From Planctomycetota bacterium (GTDB taxonomy: Bacteria; Planctomycetota; Phycisphaerae; WQYP01): 35,944 bases of DNA. The stretch spans positions 1-35,944 of the forward strand of contig JAJZCR010000037.1 of the NCBI GenBank assembly GCA_021851715.1, given 5' to 3'. Under the pieces are notes generated by a model that was not told the DNA's origin, did not search any database, and saw only the letters and a program-made list of their open reading frames with translations. Shown here one piece after another: positions 8,401 through 14,840 of the stretch. Each line of letters opens with the position of its first letter. Positions within the stretch are counted from its first letter, which is position 1. The translations under genes were made by a program, and so were the position numbers.

Positions 8401-9932
8401 GCCAGCCCATCCGCATTGGCGGTGCGGGCGTACGGATAAAGCGGACTTTTCCAGGAGACGTTGTTCACCGCAAACGTGAGTTGGCCGGCGGCCGGCGGCA
8501 GTGTGGGTGCCGGACCGGTGCGTGCCGCATTCAACACCACCTTGGAACCCAGGGTCAGGGTTGCTCCCCACGTGGCAGAGCCATGGGTGAAATGCGTATC
8601 GGTGGGGACGCCCAGAAGATGCGGAAATGCCTTGGCCAGCGCGGCAACATCGGCCTTGCCCGTCAGGTGAATGGTGGCGGTCTGGCCATCCGACGGCGCG
8701 TGGTGCAGGATGGCCATTACCGCGGGGATGGATCCAGAGGCCTGCATTCCCAGCGACGTGATGCCATTTTCGATTTGCGCACTTTTTACGTCAAAGTTCT
8801 GCGTGTTCCATTTCGCCTGCAATGGAATCTTCACGAGGCCGATATTGGGGGAATCGCCCTTGAGCATCTTGCCCCCAAGCCGCAATGCGGCAAATGCCAG
8901 TTGCCCCGCCGCCTGGCCCTGGCCCGGTGTCGGGAGTGTCACGGCCACATGGCCATTGAGTGTACCGGCCATCGTCAATTGCACGCCTATTGCCGCCAGC
9001 AGAGGATTCAGTGATTGTAAATTCAACGATTTGATATCTGCATTCACCGTGCCGGTGATTTTGTTGCCGGCGACGATGTGGTTGGCCGCAAACACATGAA
9101 GCTTGCCCGACAAAGCTATGTGCGCCGCAGAATTGCGCGTCACCGGAAGCGCAACACCAGTCGTAACAGGCGCGGAATGGAGGCTTTCAACGGACGGGCT
9201 TGTCTGGGCCGCGGCCGCGATCGTCGTAGAAAAGGCGAAAGCCAGCGGCTTGCCGCTGGTGTTGATGGCTACATCAAAGGTGGTGGCGGTTGCGCTTACG
9301 GCGGGGGTTGAGGGGCTGGTCCATTTTAGCTTGCCAACGGTCAGGTGCAGTTGCCCATTAAGTGCCGGCAGGGCTGTGGGCGTGGGCGAAGGTGGTGCCA
9401 CCGTGGTTGATGCCGGTACCGCCGATGTTGTGGCCGGGGCACGCGAAGCCAATGCCCGGACGATATTCAGGCCGTTGGCCTGTGTGACCAATTTCACTTC
9501 ACCAATATGAATATTGACCTTGCCAAAATTTTTCCAGTTGGAAATGGCACGCAGGAGGCTCAGGTTGGTTTTGACGGTAAGGTTTCGCGCGATCATGGCC
9601 CCATGGGAGTCCTGCAGGGTGACATCTTTAATTTGGGCCGGCGAAAACCAACCCAGCGACAGACTGCCGATGGCCAGATGTCCTTTGATTCTGCTGTTAA
9701 TCTGCTGCTCGATGAGGCGTACCCCCGGTCCGGTGCATAACAGGCTGGGCAACGCCAACACCAGAATTACCAGAAATAAACAAATTCCCACCAGTACCCA
9801 CAGCCAGCGTCGGTGCCGACGCCGGGGCTTGGGCAGTTCGCCGGTTTTCCGGATTGGCGTTTCCGGCGGCGGAGGCGGTGTAATGGTTGCAGCGGCATTG
9901 CCTGAAGATGAATTTTGATTTTCAGCCATCAT
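5421..9932 (-). CDS. AsmA-like large membrane-anchored protein
   Basis: This 1503-residue protein starts with a cytoplasmic proline- and arginine-rich head (about 1-43), then one transmembrane helix (WLWVLVGICLFLVILVLAL), then a very long periplasmic part made of beta-rich repeats. The first periplasmic block, with INSRIKGHLAIGSLSLGWFS, is the usual AsmA N-terminus. The C-terminal block around LPLKITGTTSQPHLKLSG also matches AsmA/TamB-like proteins. Relatives are thought to form a hydrophobic groove spanning the envelope that carries phospholipids or helps outer-membrane assembly; the role here is inferred from architecture. The tail is rich in Gly/Lys (KNIGKDIGKSIKNAGG). The start is one of two consecutive ATG codons, about ten bases after AAGGATAAGG. 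Several long open frames on the opposite strand are codon-bias shadows of this gene. Confidence 0.85.
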   Translation of the reverse strand: MMAENQNSSSGNAAATITPPPPPETPIRKTGELPKPRRRHRRWLWVLVGICLFLVILVLALPSLLCTGPGVRLIEQQINSRIKGHLAIGSLSLGWFSPAQIKDVTLQDSHGAMIARNLTVKTNLSLLRAISNWKNFGKVNIHIGEVKLVTQANGLNIVRALASRAPATTSAVPASTTVAPPSPTPTALPALNGQLHLTVGKLKWTSPSTPAVSATATTFDVAINTSGKPLAFAFSTTIAAAAQTSPSVESLHSAPVTTGVALPVTRNSAAHIALSGKLHVFAANHIVAGNKITGTVNADIKSLNLQSLNPLLAAIGVQLTMAGTLNGHVAVTLPTPGQGQAAGQLAFAALRLGGKMLKGDSPNIGLVKIPLQAKWNTQNFDVKSAQIENGITSLGMQASGSIPAVMAILHHAPSDGQTATIHLTGKADVAALAKAFPHLLGVPTDTHFTHGSATWGATLTLGSKVVLNAARTGPAPTLPPAAGQLTFAVNNVSWKSPLYPYARTANADGLATFNTQDQPIHTVLHISVLHGTQTPSLVSLNGNVNVFGPQTVLPFTAITGSMKLKIRDFYLDYLNPILNRFHAPLQTHGLLSADLQLAAPAAGNGTLTGQLAIANCGFQGSFIKQDNPELGLVRIPVNVAWQQQNILVHQLGVFCQAVSLQLHGHASLNTLRAIAANKPLWGDAHLEATVQADMHLLGADFPDTLTLRKQHAKIESGVVQMKAQLDSQAKSAQAAVKISISNVKGQMKQRYFSMNPALIGLDAQRRNAQWLLTLAQMRQASTATGNPAVAPLLNVQVKADPSAAAAYTLSLAADLQPLTNELAQFSSTQNYADSGRWTLLAHLAGVGTPKLTCRMKTEIKNASLVLMPGKPAYADPDIRIAARMSAAMLNDAWQNLQCTRFELHTQFADIGPATADIRKDAGGVISIPSFDLPIQRLSLTKIAAIMKTLAVNTGPYRVDGTIVNSSMIGSLSTAQVNLSALHLVLQNLALAARQMPNGATFKEAGLTLDTAGSMKLGANQSVELKPLNIATADNLLTLACAKSLRFAKTPAGPEFSCRGLTTKVNLHLLSPLLAVLKKLPPADQLNGLATLTAQASGKGPTFAVNTHAAIANYQLTVPTSKVQLAPTNISLDVAGQGNLQTHTFTCLSNCGISEQPPAGGTGNSVVINKGSTLAWGIGGSESVTGAVHYDLQRLQTLLSPWLPAGLVMQGREVMPLAVSGPWVGGTGLRQFRKFTVGATDFAFQHISIDGINLGPGQVALKAGQGEIQLIPSSIPANHGTINLAGIIDLNRKHPAYVLSQPLHLVDNMELNTALGSSVLKFLPISWGMSFKPAGGVAKISGLLNLSLNNADIPLSSARLKEVGTLAGTVSATHVTSDSPLYSLIAGLNPQHFLQLSGGQARLSDSGIRPTNFHLQAGKVYYKHMKVVLASMGMDFSGWVALDNTLDVDVSVTGGGLAVPLPLKITGTTSQPHLKLSGKPLKNIGKDIGKSIKNAGGLLKGLFH

Positions 9933-10228
9933 GTTTCAACCTTATCCTTAAACTTGCACTGTAGCGTACCCACCGGGTGTCTTTGCTCCAATCCAAGGTA
10001 TTATCATGATACCGCAGCGCTTGGGGGAATGAAAAGTCCGGCGGACTCGTCCGAGGACAGGCTACAATTATTGCGAGTCGAAGGTGTTGCAGGTATCACA
10101 CCGAAAAGCTGTGAGCAGTTGCTTGAAATGAATCCGGAGAACCAGGCAGTGAATCATGCCCGGCAGTACAACGGCAGTGAATTATACTGATCGCCAACAA
10201 CGCAATGGCCAGGCGTTTCGATGGCGAC
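9933..10228. other. Gene-free interval between AsmA-like gene and toxin-antitoxin pair
   Basis: About 300 bases contain no recognisable gene. A 53-codon frame from ATG 10029 to the stop at 10188-10190 follows GGGGGA but encodes nothing recognisable. A palindrome-like stretch GGTATTATCATGATACC lies near 9997-10013 in the upstream region of the minus-strand gene. Nothing else stands out. Confidence 0.4.
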
Positions 10229-10257
10229 TTGACATGGCGTGCTATAATAGCCATAAT
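10229..10257 (+). promoter_or_regulatory. Promoter of the toxin-antitoxin operon
   Basis: TTGACA at 10229-10234, a 17-base spacer and CATAAT at 10252-10257 form a good sigma70 promoter about 35 bases before the antitoxin ATG. A second TATAAT at 10243-10248 is only eight bases from the -35 box and cannot pair with it. Confidence 0.6.
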
Positions 10258-10268
10258 AGCTTTTATGG
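10241..10268. promoter_or_regulatory. Candidate antitoxin operator (overlapping palindromes)
   Basis: GCTATAATAGC at 10241-10251 is a perfect 11-bp palindrome with one central base. CCATAA at 10251-10256 is mirrored by TTATGG at 10263-10268. ATAATAGC occurs twice in tandem (10244-10251, 10253-10260). These sites sit on and just after the -10 box, where Phd/YefM antitoxins normally bind to repress their own operon. Confidence 0.45.
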
Positions 10269-10292
10269 TTTAACGCTGATGGAGTAACCACA

Positions 10293-10544
10293 ATGGAATT
10301 AAGCATAGCGCATTTTCGCAACAACATGGCCGACGCTTTGAACCGGGCCGCCTACGCCGGTGAACGTATCATCCTGGCACGCGACGGCAAACCTACCGCG
10401 GCGCTGGTGAGCGTGGACGATTTGAAGTTGTTGGAAGAATTGGAGAATCAGGCGGACTTGAAGGCGGCGCTCAAGGCGCGCAAGGAAAAAGGCGGCATCC
10501 CATTGGAACTCATCGAAGCGCGATTGGCGGCAAGCCGTGGCTGA
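10293..10544 (+). CDS. Phd/YefM-family antitoxin
   Basis: The 83-residue protein has the Phd/YefM N-terminal DNA-binding fold: an FRNNMADALNRA helix, then GERIILARDGKPTAALVSVDDLKLLEEL. A charged C-terminal tail would wrap the toxin. GGAG stands before the ATG. The family neutralises a RelE/ParE-like toxin and represses the shared promoter. Its stop lies inside the toxin gene start (eight-base overlap), the usual coupled antitoxin-first order. The pair sits beside an integrase remnant and a tRNA gene, so it was probably carried by a mobile element and may now be a relic stabilising module. Confidence 0.9.
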   Translation: MELSIAHFRNNMADALNRAAYAGERIILARDGKPTAALVSVDDLKLLEELENQADLKAALKARKEKGGIPLELIEARLAASRG

Positions 10545-10797
10545 TTACCGTGTTATCGTCCGGCCGTCCGCGGATATGGCCTTGCGGCGGTTGCCGCGGG
10601 AAACCCAGCAACGATTGGTTTCGGCCATGCGAGGTTTGGCGACGAACCCAAGGCCGCTGGGCGTGGGGAAAATGCAAGGTGGTGGTAATCTCTGGCGGAT
10701 CCGCGTTGGCGATTACCGCATCGTGTACGAGATTCACGATGCCAGGGTGTTGATTCTGGTGTTGGCCATTGGGCACCGCAAGGATATTTATCGCTGA
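10537..10797 (+). CDS. RelE/ParE-superfamily toxin
   Basis: The 86-residue protein has the compact RelE pattern: VIVRPSADMALRRLPRETQQRLVSAM helices, then the sheet residues GGNLWRIRVGDYRIVYEI and LILVLAIGHRKDIYR at the end. RelE members cleave mRNA at the ribosome; ParE members poison gyrase. The sequence alone leans to RelE because of the Arg-rich terminal strand (RIRVGDYRIVYEI, GHRKDIYR), but that is not certain. The start is GTG at 10537, overlapping the antitoxin stop, so translation is probably coupled. Length and key positively charged residues appear intact. Confidence 0.88.
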   Translation: MADYRVIVRPSADMALRRLPRETQQRLVSAMRGLATNPRPLGVGKMQGGGNLWRIRVGDYRIVYEIHDARVLILVLAIGHRKDIYR

Positions 10798-10812
10798 CGC
10801 AAGGGGTGATTG

Positions 10813-11206
10813 ATGGCCTCGATTTCCAAACGTGACGGCCGGTGGATCGCATTGTGCAGGGACGCCTATGGGCTGTGGCACTCAAAACCTGCCGGCACGG
10901 ACAAGGGCTTGGCTTTGCAGATCGCCAAGGAGTTGGAACATCAAGGATTATTGTGGCGCGAAGGCGGATCATCGCCAGGATCGCCGGGCTTTATCCGCCG
11001 ATGAACTGCGCCGCCTGCTTTCCGCCGCCGCCGCGCCGGAGCGATTTGGTATGACGGACCAAGCGCGGGCCATGCGTGCATAAGTGCTGGAAATCACAGG
11101 CCCCAACGCGCCGTCTGGTGCCATTGTGGACACTCCGAACGCAGAGTATGATAGTGCAACGAAACCCAATAGCCATGCTGGTTTTCCGCATGAATTGGGC
11201 CTTTTC
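10813..11206 (+). pseudogene. Tyrosine recombinase (integrase) remnant
   Basis: From ATG 10813 the frame reads MASISKRDGRWIALCRD, then KPAGTDKGLALQIAKELEH, the N-terminus of planctomycete-type phage integrases. After about 50 residues the reading frame breaks. In another frame (about 10960-11083) DRRALSADELRRLLSAAAA and RFGMTDQARAM match the segment that opens the catalytic domain, so an internal stretch of the SAM-like domain has been lost. The catalytic R-H-R-Y residues are absent. A further open stretch to about 11206 resembles a degraded integrase tail and runs up to the tRNA. The gene begins 16 bases after the toxin stop. It is non-functional and marks a decayed element once integrated at the tRNA-Thr gene. 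Confidence 0.7.
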
Positions 11207-11207
11207 C

Positions 11208-11279
11208 GCCGATGTAGCTCAACGGCAGAGCAACGGTTTTGTAAACCGTAGGTTGCAGGTTCGAATCCCGCCATCGGCT
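11208..11279 (+). tRNA. tRNA-Thr (anticodon TGT)
   Basis: The 72-base cloverleaf has acceptor stem GCCGATG (11208-11214) paired with CATCGGC (11272-11278). The D arm is AGCTCAACGGCAGAGC. The anticodon stem ACGGT/ACCGT holds loop TTTGTAA, giving anticodon TGT. The T arm is GGTTCGAATCC. CCA is not encoded. It decodes ACA and related threonine codons. It is the probable attachment site for the integrase remnant just upstream. Confidence 0.95.
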
Positions 11280-11291
11280 GTGGTTTTTATT

Positions 11292-11876
11292 TCAACTTGG
11301 CGCAATACGGGAATGTTTATTCCCTCCATGCGGCCCCGTAGCGATGACCGAGGGGTGCAGCACGGCGATGTCCGGCAAGTTGCGGTAAAAGTGGTTGTAA
11401 TCCATGCCGTAACCGACCACAAATTCATCGGGAATATCAAATCCTATAAAATCCACCTGCATACCCAGGCGAACCGCGACCTGCTTGCGCAGCAGCACGC
11501 AAGCCTGGACCGAGGCCGCCCGCTGCCGCCGCAAAATCGCACGCACCGCCGCCAGGGTCCGGCCGCTGTCCAGAATATCATCCACAATCAGCACGTGCTT
11601 GCCCGCCACTTGCAGCTTTTTCGGATACAAAATTCGCGGTTCCCGGCTGCGGGTTATCTGGCCGGCATAGCTGGATACCGCCAGGACATCCACGCGCATT
11701 TTCAGCGGCAGGCAGCGCATGAGATCTGCAAGAAAAATCATAGATCCGGTGAGCAGGGGCACCATCACCAGTTCCCGCCCCCGATAGCTGGCGGCAATTT
11801 CACCGGCCAACGCCTGCACGCGCCGGGCGATTCGCCGTCGGGAAACCAGCACACGTTGTATTTCATCTGGTGCCAT
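11292..11876 (-). CDS. hpt: Hypoxanthine phosphoribosyltransferase (intact copy)
   Basis: The 194-residue purine-salvage enzyme converts hypoxanthine or guanine plus PRPP to IMP or GMP. The PRPP-binding loop is HVLIVDDILDSGRTL. The flexible-loop region SSYAGQITRSREPRIL, KKLQVAGKHVLIVDD and the late FIGFDIPDEFVVGYGMDY are all standard for bacterial Hpt. The ATG at 11876 is preferred over an upstream in-frame start because GGAG lies eight bases before it and MAPDEIQRVLV aligns with family N-termini. Its 5' two-thirds is duplicated downstream (13160-13562) and, in part, again at 14393-14562. Only this copy has the C-terminal third and a promoter, so it is the functional one. It ends 12 bases from tRNA-Thr. 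Confidence 0.93.
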   Translation of the reverse strand: MAPDEIQRVLVSRRRIARRVQALAGEIAASYRGRELVMVPLLTGSMIFLADLMRCLPLKMRVDVLAVSSYAGQITRSREPRILYPKKLQVAGKHVLIVDDILDSGRTLAAVRAILRRQRAASVQACVLLRKQVAVRLGMQVDFIGFDIPDEFVVGYGMDYNHFYRNLPDIAVLHPSVIATGPHGGNKHSRIAPS

Positions 11877-11915
11877 AATCTCCAGAATACCCGCTGCGGC
11901 GCTGCATGGAAAATG
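11513..11915 (-). repeat. hpt repeat, copy 1 (403 bp, within the intact gene)
   Basis: This segment covers the 5' leader and first ~120 codons of hpt. It aligns without gaps to 13160-13562 in the same orientation, 1647 bases away. Bases 11513-11786 are identical in both. All ten differences fall between 11787 and 11867, and the last 48 bases are identical again. Confidence 0.95.
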
Positions 11916-11935
11916 CCTGGCACTGCGGCCAGGCA
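11914..11935. promoter_or_regulatory. Perfect 8-bp inverted repeat in the hpt 5' leader
   Basis: TGCCTGGC (11914-11921) and GCCAGGCA (11928-11935) flank a six-base loop, directly downstream of the hpt -10 box and at the very start of the predicted mRNA. It could be an operator or a 5' stem-loop. The duplicated hpt segment ends at its edge (11915). Confidence 0.4.
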
Positions 11936-11965
11936 AACATATTCCTGCATGGCCCCTGGTGCCAA
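11936..11965 (-). promoter_or_regulatory. Candidate hpt promoter
   Basis: On the minus strand TTGGCA (11960-11965, 5 of 6) is followed after 18 bases by TATGTT (11936-11941, 4 of 6). The leader to the hpt ATG would be about 55 bases. Neither truncated hpt copy retains this sequence. Confidence 0.4.
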
Positions 11966-12060
11966 CCGCAAAAATCTCCCCGGTTGGTCACTTTGGATTT
12001 GGGCGAATGCTGGGCTGTGCTACAATACCGTTGTTGGAAAAGTCATAATCGAGGACAGCC

Positions 12061-13101
12061 ATGGCCAGCACACGTGACGGCACGAAGAATGTCCAGCGCC
12101 TGCGGCGTTTGCAGGAGAAGACCCTTGCGGCCGGCCGGCAACTGGCGGGTGGTCCGTCTGCTGCCGGCTTTACGCGCACGGAACTGTTGGTGTTGATGGC
12201 GGTCGGTGCGATTGGGGTATTGGTGGTTGTGGCAATTTTGCTGCCGGCACTGGCCCGCCCCTGCGAGTTTTGCAACCGGGCAGTTTGCTCGGTCAACGAG
12301 CGCAGCCTTATCCAATCCATGATTATTTATGCCCAGGACAACAACAATGCGTTTCCGGCCGCCTCCGGCCCCACCGGCGATACGTATGTAAATGATTCGC
12401 ACATCACCACTTCTGATACCGCCACCACCCCCAAGGCCGCAGCAACTGCGGCCTACGGCACCGGCATGATGGTGGGTTCTCCACTGGCCTCCATGTGGCT
12501 GCTGGTCTTGAACGGCCAGATGACGGTGAAAAGCTTTCTTTGCCCATTCGATCCGTATGCCACCCAACCTTCGGATATGTACAATACCAGTCGCCGGTAT
12601 TTTGATAACTTTGGAGTTGTAAACGGTGCCACTTCCGCCATTGGTGTCGGTGAAAGCTATTCCATCGATTTCCCGTGGCACTATAAAACCGGCAAGATCG
12701 GCGGGTGGTGGATGAACAACACCAGTTCCAGTCTGCCGTTGGCGGCGGATATGGCCCCAGCTTATGACCCCAAGGGCGGGAAACTGGCCCGCGATCCGCT
12801 CTTGCCGCTCAACAACTTCGCCGGCAATTACATTTTCAACTCCGGCAACCATGCCGGCGACGGCCAAAATGTAGGCTTTGGCGACGACCATGTTGTATGG
12901 GAAAACAACCCGTACGTCGGCCAAAATTCTGATTCCATCTACAGCTATGGTAACATTTCCCGCGACTTCCCTACCGACGGAGCCATGTACTGCGGCAGCA
13001 CCGGTGATTCCGCCGCATACCACCGCTGGAACCCCGGCAAGCCCAAGTCCTGGGATGTGTGGATGGCTCCCGTGCGCGATGTGCGTAACGGCCACTGGTA
13101 G
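12061..13101 (+). CDS. Prepilin-like secreted protein (type II secretion/DUF1559-like N-terminus)
   Basis: The 346-residue protein has a long basic leader ending Gly36, then FTRTELLVLMAVGAIGVLVVVAILLPAL. This is a prepilin-peptidase site (G36/F37, Glu41 at +5) with a pilin-type hydrophobic helix. The short Cys motif CEFCNRAVCS follows. The C-terminal part is rich in Asn, Gly and aromatic residues and contains NFAGNYIFNSGNHAGDGQNVGFGDDHV, here split by family variation, resembling the C-terminal strand region of planctomycete pseudopilin-like proteins. GAGGA precedes the ATG. No secretion or pilus machinery lies nearby. It is flanked by direct copies of hpt sequence, so recombination between them could delete it. 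Function is unknown beyond being an envelope or extracellular pseudopilin. Confidence 0.78.
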   Translation: MASTRDGTKNVQRLRRLQEKTLAAGRQLAGGPSAAGFTRTELLVLMAVGAIGVLVVVAILLPALARPCEFCNRAVCSVNERSLIQSMIIYAQDNNNAFPAASGPTGDTYVNDSHITTSDTATTPKAAATAAYGTGMMVGSPLASMWLLVLNGQMTVKSFLCPFDPYATQPSDMYNTSRRYFDNFGVVNGATSAIGVGESYSIDFPWHYKTGKIGGWWMNNTSSSLPLAADMAPAYDPKGGKLARDPLLPLNNFAGNYIFNSGNHAGDGQNVGFGDDHVVWENNPYVGQNSDSIYSYGNISRDFPTDGAMYCGSTGDSAAYHRWNPGKPKSWDVWMAPVRDVRNGHW

Positions 13102-13157
13102 ACGATGCAGAGTTGGCCTGGCGGCAGCGCGCCGACGGTGCAGGGGTGATGGACATT

Positions 13158-13523
13158 TTAGGCCGCCCGCTGCCGCCGCAAAATCGCACGCACCGCCGCC
13201 AGGGTCCGGCCGCTGTCCAGAATATCATCCACAATCAGCACGTGCTTGCCCGCCACTTGCAGCTTTTTCGGATACAAAATTCGCGGTTCCCGGCTGCGGG
13301 TTATCTGGCCGGCATAGCTGGATACCGCCAGGACATCCACGCGCATTTTCAGCGGCAGGCAGCGCATGAGATCTGCAAGAAAAATCATAGATCCGGTGAG
13401 CAGGGGCACCATCACCAGTTCCCGCCCCCGATAACCGGCGGCAATTTCACCGGCCAAGGCCTGCACCCGCCGGGCGATCCGCCGACGGGAAGCCGGCACA
13501 CGTTGTATTTCACTTGGTGCCAT
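13158..13523 (-). pseudogene. Truncated hpt duplicate (copy 2)
   Basis: From ATG 13523 ([15 protein letters not shown]) the frame follows Hpt through the PRPP-binding loop VLIVDDILDSGRTL, then ends at TAA 13158-13160 just after LRRQRAA. About 75 C-terminal residues present in the intact gene are missing, including FIGFDIPDEFVVGYG, so catalysis is unlikely. The ribosome-binding site is retained, but the promoter region of hpt is not, because the repeat ends at 13562. Over 403 bases it differs from the intact gene at ten positions, all in the first 30 codons. Confidence 0.88.
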
Positions 13524-13562
13524 AATCTCCAGAATACCCGCTGCGGCGCTGCATGGAAAATG
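13160..13562 (-). repeat. hpt repeat, copy 2 (403 bp)
   Basis: This is a direct repeat of 11513-11915, with the same length and no indels. It carries a distinct N-terminal allele block that it shares with copy 3 rather than with the intact gene. Confidence 0.95.
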
Positions 13563-13710
13563 TTCCCGGCGCCGGCAGGTGTGGTGATACCCCATATATA
13601 TGCGGGATGTCGTGTCCATCAACTGAAGGGTGTGACTGTCGGTAATATTTAACAAATCGCCATTACATCAGCGGCCCCAACCAGCATTGGCGATGGTCTC
13701 ATCGCGTCCA

Positions 13711-14286
13711 TCACAACACCCGTGGTATGATCGCGTAGCGAACCCGCCGACGATAGGCCGGATAGGCGTCGGGAAACTCGCGGGTCATCAGGGTTTCCTC
13801 CTGTCGAGCCTTGACCCGGAGTGCCACGACCACCGTCGCAATAAGAATTAAGCCGCCGAGCGTGGGCCAAAGCGCCAGCAGAGTTCCCGTGAGCGCCAGC
13901 AGGATGCCGGTATAAATGGGATGCCGGACAACGGCATAAGGTCCGCGGCGGATTAATTCATGGTTTTCTTTGATGGTGGGTTGTCCACTCCAATTTTTGC
14001 CCAGAATGGTCCTGGCCCATATGGCCACCGCAATTCCGGCGGCACATAGCGTCACTCCGAGTATCCGCACAGTCCATGATGGAGGAAGTAGACGCACACG
14101 TCCCGGCGACCAATGCATGACAATCAGCCAGACGACCGCCGGCGGAAAATAATACCAGGATCGAGCGAACCGGTTCGGACGATAAACGGTTCTTTTGTTA
14201 TGAAAGGCACGGACAAACCAGTACGCGGTGAAAATCAACCAGAGACCGGTGATGATGTGCGCTGCGGTATGGACGGTCATTGACAT
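13711..14286 (-). CDS. Isoprenylcysteine carboxyl methyltransferase-like membrane protein
   Basis: The 191-residue protein has four to five hydrophobic helices and the ICMT/PEMT-type C-terminal signature: RRGPYAVVRHPIYTGILL (SAM-binding RHPxY core), then EETLMTREFPDAYPAYRRRVRYAIIPRVL. These membrane methyltransferases use S-adenosylmethionine; bacterial members are usually of unknown substrate (lipids or small thiols have been shown for some). The start is placed at ATG 14286 (MSMTVHTAAHII), with AGAGG upstream; ATG 14280 is an alternative. The gene starts 11 bases downstream of the stop of the hpt-glmS chimera. It is enclosed by hpt copies 2 and 3, so it lies inside the rearranged block. Confidence 0.82.
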   Translation of the reverse strand: MSMTVHTAAHIITGLWLIFTAYWFVRAFHNKRTVYRPNRFARSWYYFPPAVVWLIVMHWSPGRVRLLPPSWTVRILGVTLCAAGIAVAIWARTILGKNWSGQPTIKENHELIRRGPYAVVRHPIYTGILLALTGTLLALWPTLGGLILIATVVVALRVKARQEETLMTREFPDAYPAYRRRVRYAIIPRVL

Positions 14287-14297
14287 GGCGGCCTCTG

Positions 14298-14525
14298 TTA
14301 TTCCACGGTGACGCTCTTGGCGCGGCTGCGAGGTTTGTCCACGTCGCACCGACGCGTGACCGCAGCGTGGTGCGCCGGCAGTTGCAATGGCAATCCGGTC
14401 GGCAGCGGCACCAGCACCAATTCCCGCCCCCGATAACCGGCGGCAATTTCACCGGCCAAGGCCTGCACCCGCCGGGCGATCCGCCGACGGGAAGCCGGCA
14501 CACGTTGTATTTCACTTGGTGCCAT
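14298..14525 (-). pseudogene. Chimeric fragment: hpt N-terminus fused to glmS C-terminus
   Basis: From ATG 14525 the frame encodes the Hpt N-terminus ([15 protein letters not shown] through [12 protein letters not shown]). It then passes in frame to [20 protein letters not shown] and ends [11 protein letters not shown], stop 14298-14300. The latter is the extreme C-terminus of glutamine-fructose-6-phosphate aminotransferase (GlmS), which typically ends DVDQPRNLAKSVTVE. The junction falls at about 14393-14407, where VPLLTG of Hpt resembles the VPLQLLAYH lead-in of GlmS. The 75-residue product would have neither activity. It records recombination between two unrelated genes. No full glmS is present in the window. 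Confidence 0.8.
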
Positions 14526-14562
14526 AATCTCCAGAATACCCGCTGCGGCGCTGCATGGAAAA
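14393..14562 (-). repeat. hpt repeat, copy 3 (170 bp)
   Basis: This aligns with 13391-13560 at an offset of 1002 bases, in the same orientation. From 14407 on it differs from copy 2 at two positions only and carries copy 2's allele block at the N-terminal codons. Homology fades at 14393-14406, where the glmS tail begins. Confidence 0.9.
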
Positions 14563-14840
14563 CGAACCGTGCGGCCAAGGCGTGGCACCCGCCTGCGCCG
14601 GCAACTGCGGACAGAACATGGGGTGTGCCCGTTTTTATCGGGAATTGAAAAGTGTGCGGGAAAATAACGGTTCAGGTTTTCTCACGCACGTAACGGCACG
14701 CGGTCGGGCATCAGATGGGGGTCGGGCGTCTCGCCCGACATATCCCACAATACAGGAAACCCCGGTAAATGGCGGGCAAGATGCCCGCTCCCCCCAGAAT
14801 TGAACAGGTGCCCCCGCGAGTCGCAGCGCCCATGGAGCAC

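Noticed and set aside
5437..9918. Many long open frames on the plus strand opposite the AsmA-like gene, one of 358 codons (7938-9014).
   Set aside because: They lack ribosome-binding sites and protein-like motifs and mirror the codon bias of the minus-strand gene, which has clear AsmA features from end to end.
10029..10190. A 53-codon small open frame after GGGGGA.
   Set aside because: No recognisable motif and no conservation evidence; noted only in the gap description.
10229..10248. TTGACA followed by TATAAT at 10243.
   Set aside because: The spacer is eight bases, too short for a sigma70 promoter; the CATAAT at 10252 gives the correct 17.
11076..12077. A 333-codon plus-strand frame running through tRNA-Thr and antisense to hpt.
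   Set aside because: It contains the tRNA and reads the Hpt gene backwards; no family resemblance.
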